A stretch of DNA of 64,000 bases, taken from assembly GCF_963966145.1 (NCBI RefSeq), contig NC_091046.1:31558001-31622000 (forward strand), in the 5' to 3' direction. The notes below the pieces were generated by a model. It saw only the letters and a program-made list of their open reading frames with translations. It was not told the DNA's origin and made no database searches. The stretch's first letter is position 1, and each line of letters opens with the position of its first letter. Positions 45,575 to 57,437 of this stretch are shown here, piece by piece. This stretch comes from Tenebrio molitor (lineage: Eukaryota > Arthropoda > Insecta > Coleoptera > Tenebrionidae). The translations under genes and the position numbers were made by a program.

Positions 45575-46279
45575 GCAATTGGGGTAATGCAAGAAGTCCC
45601 ATGTCAAATTTGACAGTGGCGCTAATATTTCTGTACGTACACTCAAAACAAAAATTTTAATTTTATAGTAAATTGTGTGGCTGTTTTTTTTTGCATATTA
45701 TTAAATAATGTCTATGCTGAACATAGGAATTTTTTAAGTTTCTTACCTTTTTGATCTGCAAAAATGAAAATTAGAGTTTGAATTGTTCAAATGAATAGAG
45801 ATATTTTCATATTTGATGACGGAAACAAAAGACTGAGAAATGTCACAAATTTGTATTGTCGGTGTCAAATTTCTCAAAGACGTTCGTGATTTCGACCGAA
45901 ATGCAGCAAATTGGCAATAAGAAAGTTATTCATCGTCAAACTAGAGACAACAATTGTAATACGTTTGATTATATGAGAATAACTTTTCCTTTTGAACCAC
46001 TGACAAAAATTGGTTTCCTTAGAATTTATTTTTTCAATCTATTTAGCGAAAATTTAAATTTACCTAGACATTCCTTTTTATCGCGTTTATGAGAAATTTG
46101 ACACTGACAATACATTTTTGTGACATTTCTCAGTCTTTTGCTTCTGCCACCAAATATGAAAATACCTCTAACAACGTCTTAAACGTAGATTTATTGTTTT
46201 GAATTTTCAAAATTTTTGCTCATTAGTCATTACCATAGAAACATTAATTAGTTAGCATTTTTGCCGCGGGACTTCTTAC
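45575..46279. mobile_element. Fold-back element of about 700 bp
   Basis: Outer ends taatgcaagaagtcccatg and revcomp taatgtaagaagtcccgcg; inner arms agactgagaaatgtcacaaa (45830) and tttgtgacatttctcagtct (46118). No coding. The following 46280-46630 is AT-rich with nothing assigned. Confidence 0.65.
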
Positions 46280-46634
46280 ATTATTTTTACTATAGTTCAT
46301 TTAAGAGTCTGAAAGTTCTACGCCAAAAGTTTTTAGGTTCACGATTTGGTTTTATTTGAAACAAAAGTATTTTTTGAAATAACTGTTATTTTGAATGCAA
46401 TAAATTAGGTTTGGATAAATAATTATTACGGTAACAGAAATTATGTTTTATTTGATTTTTCAACAAACCTGTTTTCAATTTGTTTACACTGCGTGACTGA
46501 AGATTTTATCACTTGTTTGAAGTATTATTATAAGATTAATTATAAAAGAAAAAACTATTTTTGAGAACGTTTAAAATTGCAAATCTCGATTTATTAAACT
46601 TTAAAAAAGAAGAAATTAAAATTAAATAACTTAC

Positions 46635-46828
46635 CTATGTAAAATTGCCATGTAAGGTGCAGTCTCTTGAACTATCTCAATTTCCTGAGCGACCACGACC
46701 GACCTTGGCTGGGGAATACCACATTTAAAACATCTGAGATCCACAATTTTATGTAAAGGAATTCCAATTCCTCTAACACTAAGAATGAAAACAAAAACTA
46801 ACAATTGTCTGAGCACAACGTAGCACAT
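46635..46828 (-). CDS. Possible signal-peptide exon of a trypsin-like secreted protein
   Basis: The minus strand from ATG at 46828 encodes 64 residues plus 2 nt, then a strong donor (ATAG|GTAAGT). MCYVVLRQLLVFVFILSVRG is a good signal peptide. Later, CGIPQPRSVVVAQEIEIVQE and TAPYMAILHR resemble the propeptide cysteine and the N-terminus of an S1 protease (expected CG...R|IVGG.....PYM..L), with VVVA instead of the usual IVGG. If the zymogen start is really changed, the product may be a non-catalytic homologue. The next exon should carry the His motif (TAAHC) at lower coordinates; I found none among readable frames in the window. The assignment rests on one exon. Confidence 0.4.
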
Positions 46829-47043
46829 ATTTAATTCTTTAGATATTTGGCTCTCTCTCCTTAACTCCAACTTAAATGTAAATGCCAACAATTTTTTTCT
46901 TTATTTTTAGTGACACTTGTAGATTATCTCGTCCGTACAATTTTAGATCGTCTAGCACTACAGTTAGTCTGTTCAATACATTTTATCAACGTGATTTCAA
47001 ATCACAACTGTCTTATTTGCTCCTTGGAGGCTTGCGGTGCTTT

Positions 47044-47053
47044 CTTTTATATC
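47044..47053 (-). promoter_or_regulatory. Candidate TATA box
   Basis: On the minus strand, gatataaaag lies about 220 bp upstream of the ATG of the putative secreted-protein exon, and acagttgtg about 40 bp further down resembles an insect initiator. Spacing is longer than ideal. Confidence 0.3.
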
Positions 47054-47169
47054 ACCTCCAACATTTGACGTCATCGTGCATTAATAAATGGTTGAATTTA
47101 GTAAAAATGAATGCGTTTTTGTTTCACCGGTGTTTGCAGTCATGTTTAAAAATGTTCGCCAATTAATAA

Positions 47170-47842
47170 ACAACGATGCTGATAACCGTTTCTTTGATGT
47201 TTAAAAGCAAATTCAAATCGTTTCAGTTCCGCGAAAATTATTGTAATGTTTAACATTGATTATGTACAAGGACGTATACCATTTTAAGATGAATATACTG
47301 ATAATCGGTCATTACTAAAATAAGTAGACAATGCAAATATATTTCACCGATATCAGGACACGACCTTATCTACAAATAATAATGTTTTTCCTCATATGTA
47401 GAATGTTCTGGTCAAGATAACAAAATCACTGTTATTTTCAACTAAAAGGTATATTCTCAAAATGATTTTATTCACATTAAATATGACTATTTTGAGTTAC
47501 AACTCGCCCAAGTTTTAGGAAAGGATTGTTATTATTATTACCGGTTTCATTATAGTAAGCCTTGGTTTACATTCACAAAAGTTGGATGGTAGGTGAGTCA
47601 TAACTCATAACTGTTATGCTGTAGGGTAGTGACAATAGTGACATGTCAACAACAATCAACAAATGAAGACAATCTCTAACTTTATTCATCATTAACTCAA
47701 ACAGACGAAACTAAAAACAATAATAATTAATTAAACAGACGGAACTATACAGCATTCACGATTGTTTCAAATTCGGACTGTCTATGAAAATCTGACATTT
47801 TAGTTGGCAATATTGTGATTTGGTTATAACTGAATTGCACTA
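47170..47842. other. No gene seen
   Basis: AT-rich intergenic sequence without repeats that recur in the window. Confidence 0.4.
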
Positions 47843-48200
47843 CAGTCCATTCCATTTAAGAATGCAGTAGATGTCGGTTCGAATTGAGAACTTTTCACAT
47901 TAACGAACGCGGCAAATTTGAAAACATACATTCCAAGCAAAATTAACAAAAAAAAAGTCATAAAGGAACTTACGGTAGTGGTATTCTAATAACAAAATTG
48001 TAGTTTGATGATCCGTTTGATACAAAAACTCTATAAGTTTGACACTAATAAACCAAAAAATCTATCAAATATCAAAATTCGACAGTAGTATCAAAAATCA
48101 AACATTGCCTAGTGTAAACTTTTCTCTCATTTTGACCAATCAACGACGGGAAAATAGTCCCTATGCTATTCTACACTGCATACTTAAATGGAATGGACTG
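47843..48200. mobile_element. 358-bp TIR element
   Basis: Ends cagtccattccatttaagaa (then tgcagtaga) and revcomp cagtccattccatttaagta; TA at 47841-47842 and 48201-48202. Confidence 0.88.
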
Positions 48201-48685
48201 TAAATCAATTACGGAATTGACAATAAGACGAATATTTAACAACGAAACGTCATATGATAGGACCTGACGTCAACCTAACAAAAAAATATCTTGGCCTGCT
48301 GCGTGTTTAAAAAAAACGTGAACGGCTAATATGCCATAGCAAAAATGAACTGTTTTTCGTAGCATCGGGTAGTATACGTCCATAATGATGAGGGGCAATA
48401 TTTCTTCGACTGTATAAACAAAAAGATAAATACGCTACGAAACTATGGGGACTTAGCAGTTCATGAAAAGACGTCAATATCACTTTCATTTACAGTTGTA
48501 ACCTTATTTAGATCTTGCCATTGTTTGAATGTCTCTATGATTTCAGATAGAAGTACCTGCCATTTGATTTTTCCTTTATTAAGCCATTTTAATTTTTAAG
48601 GCTTGTTCTGCTTCATTTAAGACGTTTTCCGGTAAAACACTGTCATTCAAACTCATTTTGCGAAATAGCGAAATGTCTGTTTGTA

Positions 48686-48933
48686 CTGTCGCGAGCAAAA
48701 AATTCTGGTCGTCAATGTCATTTCAAAGTTTGGTTAGACTGTCACAAATTAAAAAAAATTCCCTGCCTGATTATGCCCATGTCAACAAAGTGTCAAGAAA
48801 ATGAGAAAAAAATTACAACTAATGTCATAGAACATGATGATAGGTTATGATATTTATGACCGTTTTACAATGGAGCATTTTTCATTTTGTCAAAGCATGA
48901 TTTTGACGATCAGTTTTTTTTTGCTCGCGACAG
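48686..48933. mobile_element. 248-bp TIR element
   Basis: Ends ctgtcgcgagcaaaaaattc and revcomp ctgtcgcgagcaaaaaaaaa; TA on both sides. Between 48202 and 48685 I see no gene. Confidence 0.85.
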
Positions 48934-49442
48934 TATAAACAACCAAATGTACCTAACTATGACACCTGCACATTTTATGCAAACGCGAAGAACTAAATCT
49001 ATTTTTAAAACAAGTTTTTGGATTTAATTGTTTTAAATTCTCTTTGATAACTGTTTATCCTGAAACCGATAAACTATTGAACAAAACACGGATGTTATGA
49101 ATCATAGCAACCTTAGGTGTCTTAAAATCCTCGCTCTACGCGCTCGGATTTCAAACCGACATCTGCGGTAGTTACATAGGTTAAGTTCCAAAACCATACT
49201 CCAATGCTTTGAGTTTACTTCACTTCGTTCCAAAATAAAGAGTACTGAACTCTACAGAATAGTATTCTGACGTTCTATTACTATAGCAAATCTGTAGAGT
49301 TTGCCATTTCGTACTCTACTAAATTAGGAGGGTAGCTAATACTCTGACAACTCAAAATTTTGACATTTCATTTTGAAACTTAACCCATGTCCGCTTACCT
49401 TTTTAAGACTTTCATTAATTAAAATAATAATAAAATCTACTA

Positions 49443-50887
49443 CACTGACCGGCAAAAAAAGTGGGACATTTAAAAAAATTCATTTATATTTAAGTATGTA
49501 GGTTATTTTTTTTAATCCCAAAAGTTTATTTTTGTTTTATTTCCTATTCTCCACAATTTTCTTTTGATTTACTGGGTTTTACCTTTCAATTGTTGAGTTT
49601 TTCTTAAATCTATTAAAATTCTTTCGTCTTAAAAAAAAGCATTTCTGACATTGTTGTCATGGAATTTTCACAAATTTGTTATTCAAGTTGTGATTTTGTC
49701 ATTGAAATGCCATTATCGCAAGAAGATTCTGCAAGAGCTATAGCTCTAGTCCACGTGGGCTTCAGCATTCGCGAAGCTGCGAATTCTCTTGGTTTTGCAC
49801 GATCCAGTGTCCATAGAGCCGTACTTCGTTTTCGTCAGACTGGAGGGTACACCAGAAGACCTGGATCAGGACGTAGAAGAAGTACAAGCGCTCGTGATAA
49901 TCGATACATTACGATGCTTAGTTTGAGAAATCGGCATATGACGGCAGTTGAGATAAGAAATCAACTGGAAAGGGTATGAGAGGTCAACGTGAGTGAAAGG
50001 ACTGTAAGAAGAAGACTTGGCGAAGCAAATTTAGGGGCCTATCGACCAGCAACTGGACCAGAACTTCTCAGAGGTCATCGGGTTTCCAGATTACTTTTTG
50101 CACAGGAACACTTAAATTGGAATTTAGAGCAATGGAAGTCGGTACTCTTTAGCGATGAATCGAGATTTGCTCTCCGATCTCCAGATGGACGGGCGAGAGT
50201 TTGGAGAAGACCAGGAGAACGCTACGCACCTTGCAATTTTTCTGAAAGGCTCAGTTTTAATGGAGGATCAATTATGGTATGGGGAGGTATTTCTTGGGAA
50301 GCCCGTACAGAGTTGGTTTTTATTGAAAGAGGCACATTAACAGCCCATAGGTATATAGAGGAAGTCCTACAAGACCATGTCGTGGGTTTTGCCCAGTTTG
50401 CAGGCGATGGTTTCATTTTCATGCACGACAATGCTCGCCCACATACTGCTCGAATTGTAACAGATTATCTTCATGATGTAGGAATTGATACAATGAACTG
50501 GCCAGTCCCGACTTAAACCCAATTGAGCATCTATGGGACGTTGTCGGTAAACAGGTTAGAGCGCGGCGTGGTGAGCTGGTGTCTCTTCAAGAGCTTCGAA
50601 GAGTCGTGCAAGAAGAATGGGATAATACGCCTCAAGAAGAAATTCAGCACTTAATCGAGTCAATGCCACGAAGGCTAGAAGCTGTCATAAGGGCAAGAGG
50701 CGGGAATACCAAATATTGAATTAAGTAGAGGCGTCCATGTTCCTTGTTTATTTATTTTTTATAATTGTATTTTTCTTTTCTGTTGTTAATGTGTTAATTG
50801 AAGCCTTTCAAATGACATCTTTGAATCTTTGAATTGTGAAACTGTCTAAAGTAACACTTTGTCCTATTTTATTTTGGTCAACGACTG
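49443..50887 (+). mobile_element. Tc1-like transposon, 1,445 bp
   Basis: Left end cactgaccggcaaaaaaagt with gggaca; right end revcomp cagtcgttgaccaaaataaa with ataggacaaagt: related but imperfect TIRs. TA at 49441-49442 and 50888-50889. It contains one transposase pseudogene of near full length. Confidence 0.88.
49707..50719 (+). pseudogene. Tc1-like DD34E transposase with one stop and one frameshift
   Basis: Transposase of the IS630/Tc1/mariner superfamily. From ATG at 49707: a paired-type helix-turn-helix (FSIREAANSLGFARSSVHRA), the linker RPGSGRRRSTSARDNRYITM, a second helical region (SERTVRRRLGEANL), then the catalytic part with the first aspartate in VLFSDESRFAL, GGSIMVWGGIS, the second in FIFMHDNARPHTA, and the glutamate in SPDLNPIEHLWD, 34 residues on. 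It ends ARGGNTKY at TGA 50717. It is broken by an in-frame TGA at 49977-49979 and by loss of about 7 bp near 50510, between NWP and SPDLN. With so few lesions it is a fairly young copy. Confidence 0.92.
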
Positions 50888-50893
50888 TACATA

Positions 50894-51645
50894 CAGGGTG
50901 ATTCAAGTTTTACCGCCCGAGCGACAACACCCACTTCTAATCGATTTAAAATTCTCAAAAAATTCAGGAATGATTGTATATCGTTGTAGAACATTCTGTA
51001 AAAGTTTAAACTTTTTTAATGAAACAGGTAAATATTTCGTTTTAATTCAATAACCGCTAGATTAATTTACATAATTTTTCGATGAGAGTCCTTTCAAACG
51101 TCTAGGAAAAGTTTGGTGTCATTGAAATTATGAAAACATCACCGGTTTCGGAAATAAATGGAATATGATATTAAAGTGCAAGATTTAGCTATGATTTATT
51201 ATTAAATTGAGCGGTCACTTCCACAAAAGAGGTTAATATGGTTAGTTTATGGTACCCTTTAGGGACTTAAGAATTACTCGAAAAGTTGTCAATAGATATC
51301 TACCAACAATGAAGTATTTATTTATGACACTGCAGTTGTAAATCTTGGTCATTTTTCGCTCTTAATGTCAAAATTGGAATATTTCAAAAACTAACAATTT
51401 TCTTTCAATACGAATTTCATAAATGTGTTCTTTGAATTAATTGTGAATTATGAGCGTGTACATTTTTTTTTTTTTTGATCAAAATCGATTTTTTGCATTT
51501 TATGGCTCTGAATGAAGTGATACGGGAAAATTGATTGCACACATTTGTAGCCTTATATGAAGGGGATGTAACCCTAAAGTTTCGTAATTTTTAGTAATTT
51601 TTTAATAGGGTTAATCGTGCGGGCGGTAAAACTTGAATCACCCTG
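50894..51645. mobile_element. 752-bp TACAGGGTGATTCAAG element
   Basis: Ends cagggtgattcaagttttac with cgcccg, and the reverse complement; TA at 50892-50893 and 51646-51647. Starts 7 bp after the Tc1-like element. No coding remains. Confidence 0.88.
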
Positions 51646-51849
51646 TACTTTATCATACTTTTACTCTTACTTTGGAGTAGGTTTTGGAACTTAGCCTTTG
51701 TGCCTCTGTATGATAATAGCTATTGTTGATGTTTTACCGAAGCCCCAATATTTATCAATTAATTTGATTGATGTTAAACATAATTACTAAAATTTGAACA
51801 ACATTATAAAGGATTGCTCTATTTCAATAAATAAAATATCGGTATGGGT

Positions 51850-52345
51850 AAAGCTTTTATGTTTATAAGGAGTTTTCTGGACAAAATTAACGGACCACTA
51901 TAGTTTTTGTTAAATTCCAAGATAATGATAGCTGTTCCAAATTCACATAATATAACACAGACATATAACACAAAAATTAATAAATATTTAGAGCTCTCCG
52001 TTGCTATGAGAAATCTTTGGTGTTTAGAAAAAATTTCGATTTTACCACTTGTAATTTCAGCAACGGGAATAGTACCGCAATCTCTTTTTAAAAATTTAAA
52101 AAATTCTGGATTTAGATAACACATTGGTAGTTGAAATCAAAAAGGTATATTATTATACTCATGTCACATCGTGAGGAAGTTCCTTAACATTGACACAGAA
52201 CATAATACACAACAAAGTCAAAATGAGGAGGCGAGACGCCGGTAATTATGTTGATAAGCACTGCACTATTACTTGATAGTAATATCCGTAATAGTGTATG
52301 TACTCCGGCAAAATTGCCGTGCCGCCGGGTGGAGGTGGGATACGA
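51850..52345 (+). mobile_element. Non-LTR retrotransposon 3' fragment, copy 2
   Basis: Same 3' end as 38684-39004 and a longer 5' part: IAVPNSHNITQTYNTKINKY, LELSVAMRNLW, then ILPLVISATGIVPQSLFKNL and CHIVRKFLNI, the usual order at the end of a non-LTR polyprotein. Frameshift after KNL. 5' truncated. Confidence 0.65.
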
Positions 52346-53405
52346 AGATTTATACATACTACTAATTGTCAATTAAAGGACGTTTACCAAAAATACATAA
52401 GTTCAGAAAAGCCTTATTACGACAAGTTATCTACAGCCACCAAGTTTTGTTTTTTATCGGGTGCATCTGCTACGAGTCTTTTAAATTTGTAAAACGAATC
52501 GTTCAAGAAATCTATCCGTAAAAGAGGCAGTAAGAGTAACAACTTTGTTAGATGTTAGATCTGATAGGAAGACATCATTCCAGCCTAATCGGGACTATTT
52601 GTTGGCCATTCCATGAACGGAATATCAACACCATTCAAGTAGTCGATAATAATAATAATATTGTCTTTATTTGATAATTGCTGTACAAATTCTAAATAAC
52701 AGTTATTAGCAGAAAATAAATCAGATCAATAATAACAATCCTGACAATAATAATAATAATAACTGGGGTGGCGCCTTTCAACTACGTTGCTCTTCCAAGT
52801 AACCACCCCCCCCCCTCCTCTCCCCTCAAACTTAACCTAAATTCTAAAAAGAGAAAAATAAAAACCAAAATATAGATTATAAATCAAAATTACGTATGTA
52901 CTCGTATGTATCATTTGTGGAGCAAGAAATACCAAATAATTTAATATGAAAATGCGTACACATTCACATTGTAACTTGTCTAGCCACATGCGACATGCGA
53001 TGAAGACTCTAATTATTTTCACCACGACTATACTAAAAAAAAGCAATTTTTGAAAATTGAATTTGATTTGAATGTTAATATTTGACAATTAAAATGGTGC
53101 CTCGTTTAGCGGTTGCTGTGCGATGCGCGACTTATTGTTTACAAACGCATCCGATTGACGACCTGCCCGTGATAGAATGAAAATACGAGGGATGTGATTG
53201 GCCGACAGCCGTGGATTTCAATACATTCTATCACGGGATGTGGAACTGATACCATTCTTTCATTGAATATCCAAGAAGAATGCATTCATTCTTAAAATGA
53301 AACCTAATTTATAAGCTGTCACGTAATTCTGATTATAATATTAATTTCAATTTGGACGTTTGATAAAATGGTGCGTTAATTTTGTCCAGAAGTTTATGAT
53401 ATGTA
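52346..53405. other. No gene seen; low-complexity tracts
   Basis: taataata runs at 52648-52665 and 52747-52765, a C run at 52806-52815, and an arm pair around 53168-53236 (cccgtgatagaatg and cattctatcacggg). The short frame after 52345 (KDVYQKYISSEKPYYDKLS) is unrecognised. Confidence 0.4.
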
Positions 53406-53567
53406 GGGCCAGTTTTCAGAAGCAAAATTAAGATAACCGTATTCAAATGCGAGATTAACTGCACACGTGATCAGATTAAACCGATCGAAGTTTTGGGTTC
53501 ATGGGTTAATCACGCATTAAAATTTAATTCAAATTAAATATTTAATTCTCTTTCTGTATACTGGCCC
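53406..53567. mobile_element. 162-bp TIR element
   Basis: Ends gggccagttttcaga and revcomp gggccagtatacaga; flanks GTA and TTA leave the target duplication open. Confidence 0.65.
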
Positions 53568-53804
53568 TTAGACGATTGTAGGCACTAAATATTGGGTGTT
53601 TAAATATAAATCTGATCAACAATAATTTGTAAAATTTACGAATGCTTGTCCAGCCCAACAATATTAAATTTAATGCATTTAACTAAGTGATAATCCGTTT
53701 CATGGCTGATCGTCAGAAAATTTCAATTGTTTTCAATGCACTCTTAGTGCTTATTCACAATGGACATAAGCCTAAGAACTACATAACTCAAAAATAATTT
53801 ATTT

Positions 53805-53977
53805 GGGCCCGGTTGCATGAAGCGATGTCAAGTCGTTGTTAAAGTTAACATAATGTCAAGCGATCTGATTGGAGGATATTTAACATTTTATTTGAATCAG
53901 TCAATCAAATGGGCGGATTTCCGACTTGACGCGTTGTTAGCTGACACGATGTTAACTAAGCTTTATACAACCGGGCC
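53805..53977. mobile_element. 173-bp TIR element
   Basis: Ends gggcccggttgcatgaagc and revcomp ggcccggttgtataaagctt; then a mirrored gttaac and tgtcaagtcg. This end type is widespread in insects. Confidence 0.75.
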
Positions 53978-54034
53978 TTGGTGTCTCTTTATAGCAGACA
54001 CCCTTCTGCGACATGTCTCACTCCAGTCTTGATG

Positions 54035-55160
54035 TCATTTCCAAATCTGTCAGCTCCCTTAGATTAGCGTCAAAAAACTTTGTGCTGTATTATCAGAATG
54101 TTAGAGGATATTCGCTTATCATCTAGTTCAGCCCCGTATGATTGTATAGCCCTGTCTGAGACTTGGCTGTCTGAATATGTTTTGGATGGTGAGATACTGG
54201 ACTTGAATTCATATAATCTAAACTAGGCAAAAATGAATAGGGAATTTTTCCATTTTTGAATTTTTTATAAGTACAGATTAAAATTTGTAATGAAATGTGT
54301 TAGAAATATATTAATATACACATTAAATGTAATGTTTCAAGCAGCTGTAACATTTTAAATTTATCCAGTGTTTAAGAATACGTGGGAGGATTGGGGCAAT
54401 TATTTTGCTTTCCATGAAAAATTGTGGAATTCCCTATTCATTTTTGGCTAGTGTGGACTGGTCGTTTCTAGAACAAGCATATGAACCTGAGAATGCTATT
54501 GATTTGCTTTATCAAAAATTAGACTCAATTTTTGATAAACCTATTCCGAGGAGGGGTGGGTCTCTTAGCATGTATCCTGCTTGGTTTGACAGGGAACTGA
54601 TATATAAGGAGGAAGTTTAAGGCGTGGCAAAGATATAAGCACTCAGATCGAATTGATGACTATAATATTTTTAAACAACTCAGAGCCGAAGTTAAGGAGA
54701 AAGAAAAGCACGCATACAGTAGTTAGGTGACTAGGATGAACACCAATGTCAAAACAAATCCTAAATACTTTTAGAGTTTTGTAAACTCGATAAAAAAATC
54801 CACCTCAATTCCAGACGTCATGAATTATAATGGGTCTATATTAAAAGATCCGAAAGATATCGTCGATAAGTTTGCCGACTACTTTTCGAAATCATTTATG
54901 GTAAATAATAGAAATCAACAATCCAAACAACATCTTACTGAACTTGTGAGGTGCAAGAAGCTATAAAAAAAGCTAAAAAATAGTCAAACGGTGGGCCCTG
55001 ACCAGATACCTTCTTTTTTACATTGTGACTGTAAAACAATTCCCTCAAGTCCCTTAAAAATAATCTTTAATCTTATTGATAAAACTTCCGTGTTTCCAGC
55101 TAAGTGGGAAAGAATCTCGGCTTTGCCCAGTATTCAAAAATGCCGTAAAGAAACGGCATA
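54035..55160 (+). pseudogene. Jockey-clade-type non-LTR retrotransposon remnant
   Basis: Endonuclease start: LYYQNVRG at about 54092, then DCIALSETWLSEYVLDGE to about 54210. After an inserted element, the region before the reverse transcriptase: DWSFLEQAYEPENAIDLLYQ, SMYPAWFDREL, later KTNPKYF.SFVNSIKKSTSI (stop inside), FADYFSKSF, and the start of the reverse transcriptase, GPDQIPSFLH with PAKWERISALPS. Order and motifs fit jockey-type elements (EN then RT in one ORF). The RT palm with its catalytic FxDD box is missing, and several stops and shifts are present. It ends near 55160; what follows is unassigned. Confidence 0.75.
54226..54448. mobile_element. TIR element inserted in the retrotransposon
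   Basis: Ends ggcaaaaatgaatagggaat and revcomp gccaaaaatgaatagggaat; TA inside CTAG on both sides. It interrupts the endonuclease region. Confidence 0.75.
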
Positions 55161-55378
55161 TATGCACGATAATATGCCGTAAAAAATTATCAAAATATGC
55201 ACGAAACATGTATTCCTAGGATGTATGCGCTAATATATGCAGTAAAAACAAAAATTAACTGACGAAAAACACTTTGAAAATGTCTAATAATAAAATATGT
55301 ACACTAAACCCAAGTAAATCTAATACGAACAGATCAAGCACAGTGGCAGTTCTAAAAGACAGAAGATAAAACTGGATT

Positions 55379-55566
55379 GTTGCAAAAAACCACTTGTCAT
55401 TTGCAACAGCATTTTTTCAATATTTTTAAACCAAATAAAGGCACAAAAGGACCAGAAAATCATAGTGTGGATTGAATATTTTCCATCCAAGTACAGTTTT
55501 AAAGTAATTTCAAATGACTAATCCCATAAAAGTGCTGTTGCAAATGCAAAGTGGTTTTTTGCAACT
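55379..55566. repeat. Fold-back repeat
   Basis: ttgcaaaaaaccacttgtca plus tttgcaacagca is mirrored by tgctgttgcaaatgcaaagt plus ggttttttgcaa. Related ends were not found elsewhere in the window. Confidence 0.65.
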
Positions 55567-55906
55567 TGAGTCAACTTTATGTATTTATTTTAGCATCATT
55601 ATTAGTAAAAATTTAAGACCCAATTTTATAACTTAAACGATGTAGAATGGAACAAATGCAATAAGAAACATGTAAAATAAAAAGAATAATCATCAAAGGA
55701 CTGAAGACTCTAGTGTTCTAGCTTCTCGCGGGGGACCACCAATTTCTTGTCGTGTAGGCACCACGGAACATTTTACGAAAATTTTTAGGCTGGCAAAGCT
55801 TGATGCATAATGTCAGTTTAAATTAGAAAATTTGTCAAGAACAGGAAATGTCCAGTGGAAAAATTTTATCGTATTTTTAGCAATTTCACATATTTCAAGG
55901 GACGTA

Positions 55907-56171
55907 CAGTTGCGGAATTAAAATTTCGGGCACTATTTTTCTGTCACTTCAACAAAATCTCTGTAAAGCACCTTCTACTGTCATCATGACTGACATTAAA
56001 TCATCGCTTTGATATGTTGCCTACCCGTTATTATGCCACAAATGACAATTTTTGAATACCAAAAAACAAAAACATGACAAGAGTAAAAAATAAGGTTATT
56101 AACGTAAAGGTTGTTTTAGAGCTTATATCATGACATTGACAATAGTGCCCGAAATTTTAATTCCGCAACTG
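55907..56171. mobile_element. 265-bp TIR element
   Basis: Ends cagttgcggaattaaaattt plus cgggcac and the reverse complement; TA on both sides. Its right TA is also the left TA of the next element. Confidence 0.9.
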
Positions 56172-56173
56172 TA

Positions 56174-56421
56174 CTATTCCGGACGCGGAATCTTGGCCAA
56201 CATTTTTTAGACATTTCGAAAAAAAAATGATGTAAACCAGTCATTAGTGTCATTAAAAAATGACAATTATTAAAAATCACTTTGAAGTTTTTCTTGTGAC
56301 ATCAAAAAACCAGGGAAATGCCATTATCGAGTCAAAAGTTGGGTTATATTCAATAAAGGCCAGTTCACACATATTTGTCAGTTAAATGTCAGTCGTGGCC
56401 AAGATTCCGTCTCCGGAATAG
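56174..56421. mobile_element. 248-bp TIR element sharing a TA with its neighbour
   Basis: Ends ctattccggacgcggaatct plus tggcca and revcomp ctattccggagacggaatct; TA at 56172-56173 and 56422-56423. Contains a block (aaaatcactttgaagttttt) also present at 20726-20760 next to the SINE. Confidence 0.88.
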
Positions 56422-56589
56422 TACATGCAAGATTATCTTGATTAGGTATCTTACATATTCGTGTTTTGTGACAGAATTTGGATAAAATATAGGCGACTAG
56501 ATCAAATTTTTACTTTTAAAATTAAGGCATCACCAACCGCCACAAAAATCCCTAAATCGACTAAAGTAAACATTTTTGTTTAAAAACGG

Positions 56590-56770
56590 CTTAAAAAGGA
56601 CAAACTATAAAAAATAGTATAAAAACTCGTTTCATAAGACCTTGAAGCACTCATTTTTTAAAATAACTCATGGCTACGCCACTCATTTTTTAAACTTGAA
56701 TTCGTGCTTCAAGACTGGTCTTATGAAACTTGTTTTTTATTATACTATTTTAATTATAATATCTGTTTTC
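56590..56770. repeat. Palindromic repeat of about 180 bp
   Basis: Arms aactcgtttcataagacctt and the mirrored ggtcttatgaaacttgtttt; similar in style to part B of the 38.4-39.6 kb duplication. Confidence 0.55.
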
Positions 56771-56904
56771 GACACTAAAATGCGTGCAAAATCGACCATT
56801 TAAAGCACTAAAGCTTTAAAGTCGCTTAGGTAACCACAAATTCACCTATATTTTGAACAATGATAAATACACATTTATAATAATTTATAATAAATATAAA
56901 TACC

Positions 56905-57041
56905 AACGAAACAACAATTGACCATTTCTATATCGACGATTGATTAATGACACAGAATTTCGGAAAAGGTATTACAATTTTCAGATTGTAGTGTAGGTAT
57001 ATGTACTAAAAATAGCGTACGATACACGTGTATAAGAGCCT
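56905..57041 (+). repeat. Interspersed repeat (caacgaaacaacaa family), copy 2
   Basis: Matches 38190-38345 (gaccatttctatatcgacg; ggaaaaggtattacaatttt; gatacacgtgtataag). A MITE is inserted at its right end. Confidence 0.65.
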
Positions 57042-57044
57042 TTA

Positions 57045-57406
57045 ATGTATCTGTCACAATAGTGTTAATGGTAATGTTAATGTTAGTGTTAGCCAGAATG
57101 TTATTCTTCAGAACATTGGTGAAACGTTCAACTGTTCACAATAACGGTGATGGTGATGTTAATGTTAGAAACGATGTTAAGAGATCCAGAAAATGTCTGG
57201 TTCTTTAACATCTTCGTTAACATCTACCAATCACCATCGAGAATTTCACGCACGCGCAGGCGCAGTGACAGTTCACACCACGTTGACAGCTGTAAGAGTA
57301 ACATTCTGTTAACATTATTGTGAACACTGGACTACTAACATCACTATTGCCATCTCCACTAACATTATAACATTACCACTAACATTAACACTATTGTGAC
57401 AGACCC
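57045..57406. mobile_element. 362-bp TTA-targeting TIR element
   Basis: Ends atgtatctgtcacaatagtg and revcomp gggtctgtcacaatagtgtt; TTA at 57042-57044 and 57407-57409, as for PIF/Harbinger-type MITEs. Rich in gttaatgttagtgtta words. Confidence 0.8.
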
Positions 57407-57437
57407 TTAAAGCACATGCCATGTTAAAAGTAGGTCG

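Larger units (their letters stand above)
49181..51700. mobile_element. Possible outer TIR element around two nested elements
   Basis: ggttaagttccaaaaccata with ctccaa at 49181 is mirrored by ttggagtaggttttggaact plus tagcc at 51670-51700. If real, this element was hit twice, by the Tc1-like and the 752-bp elements. No target duplication could be read. Confidence 0.5.
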
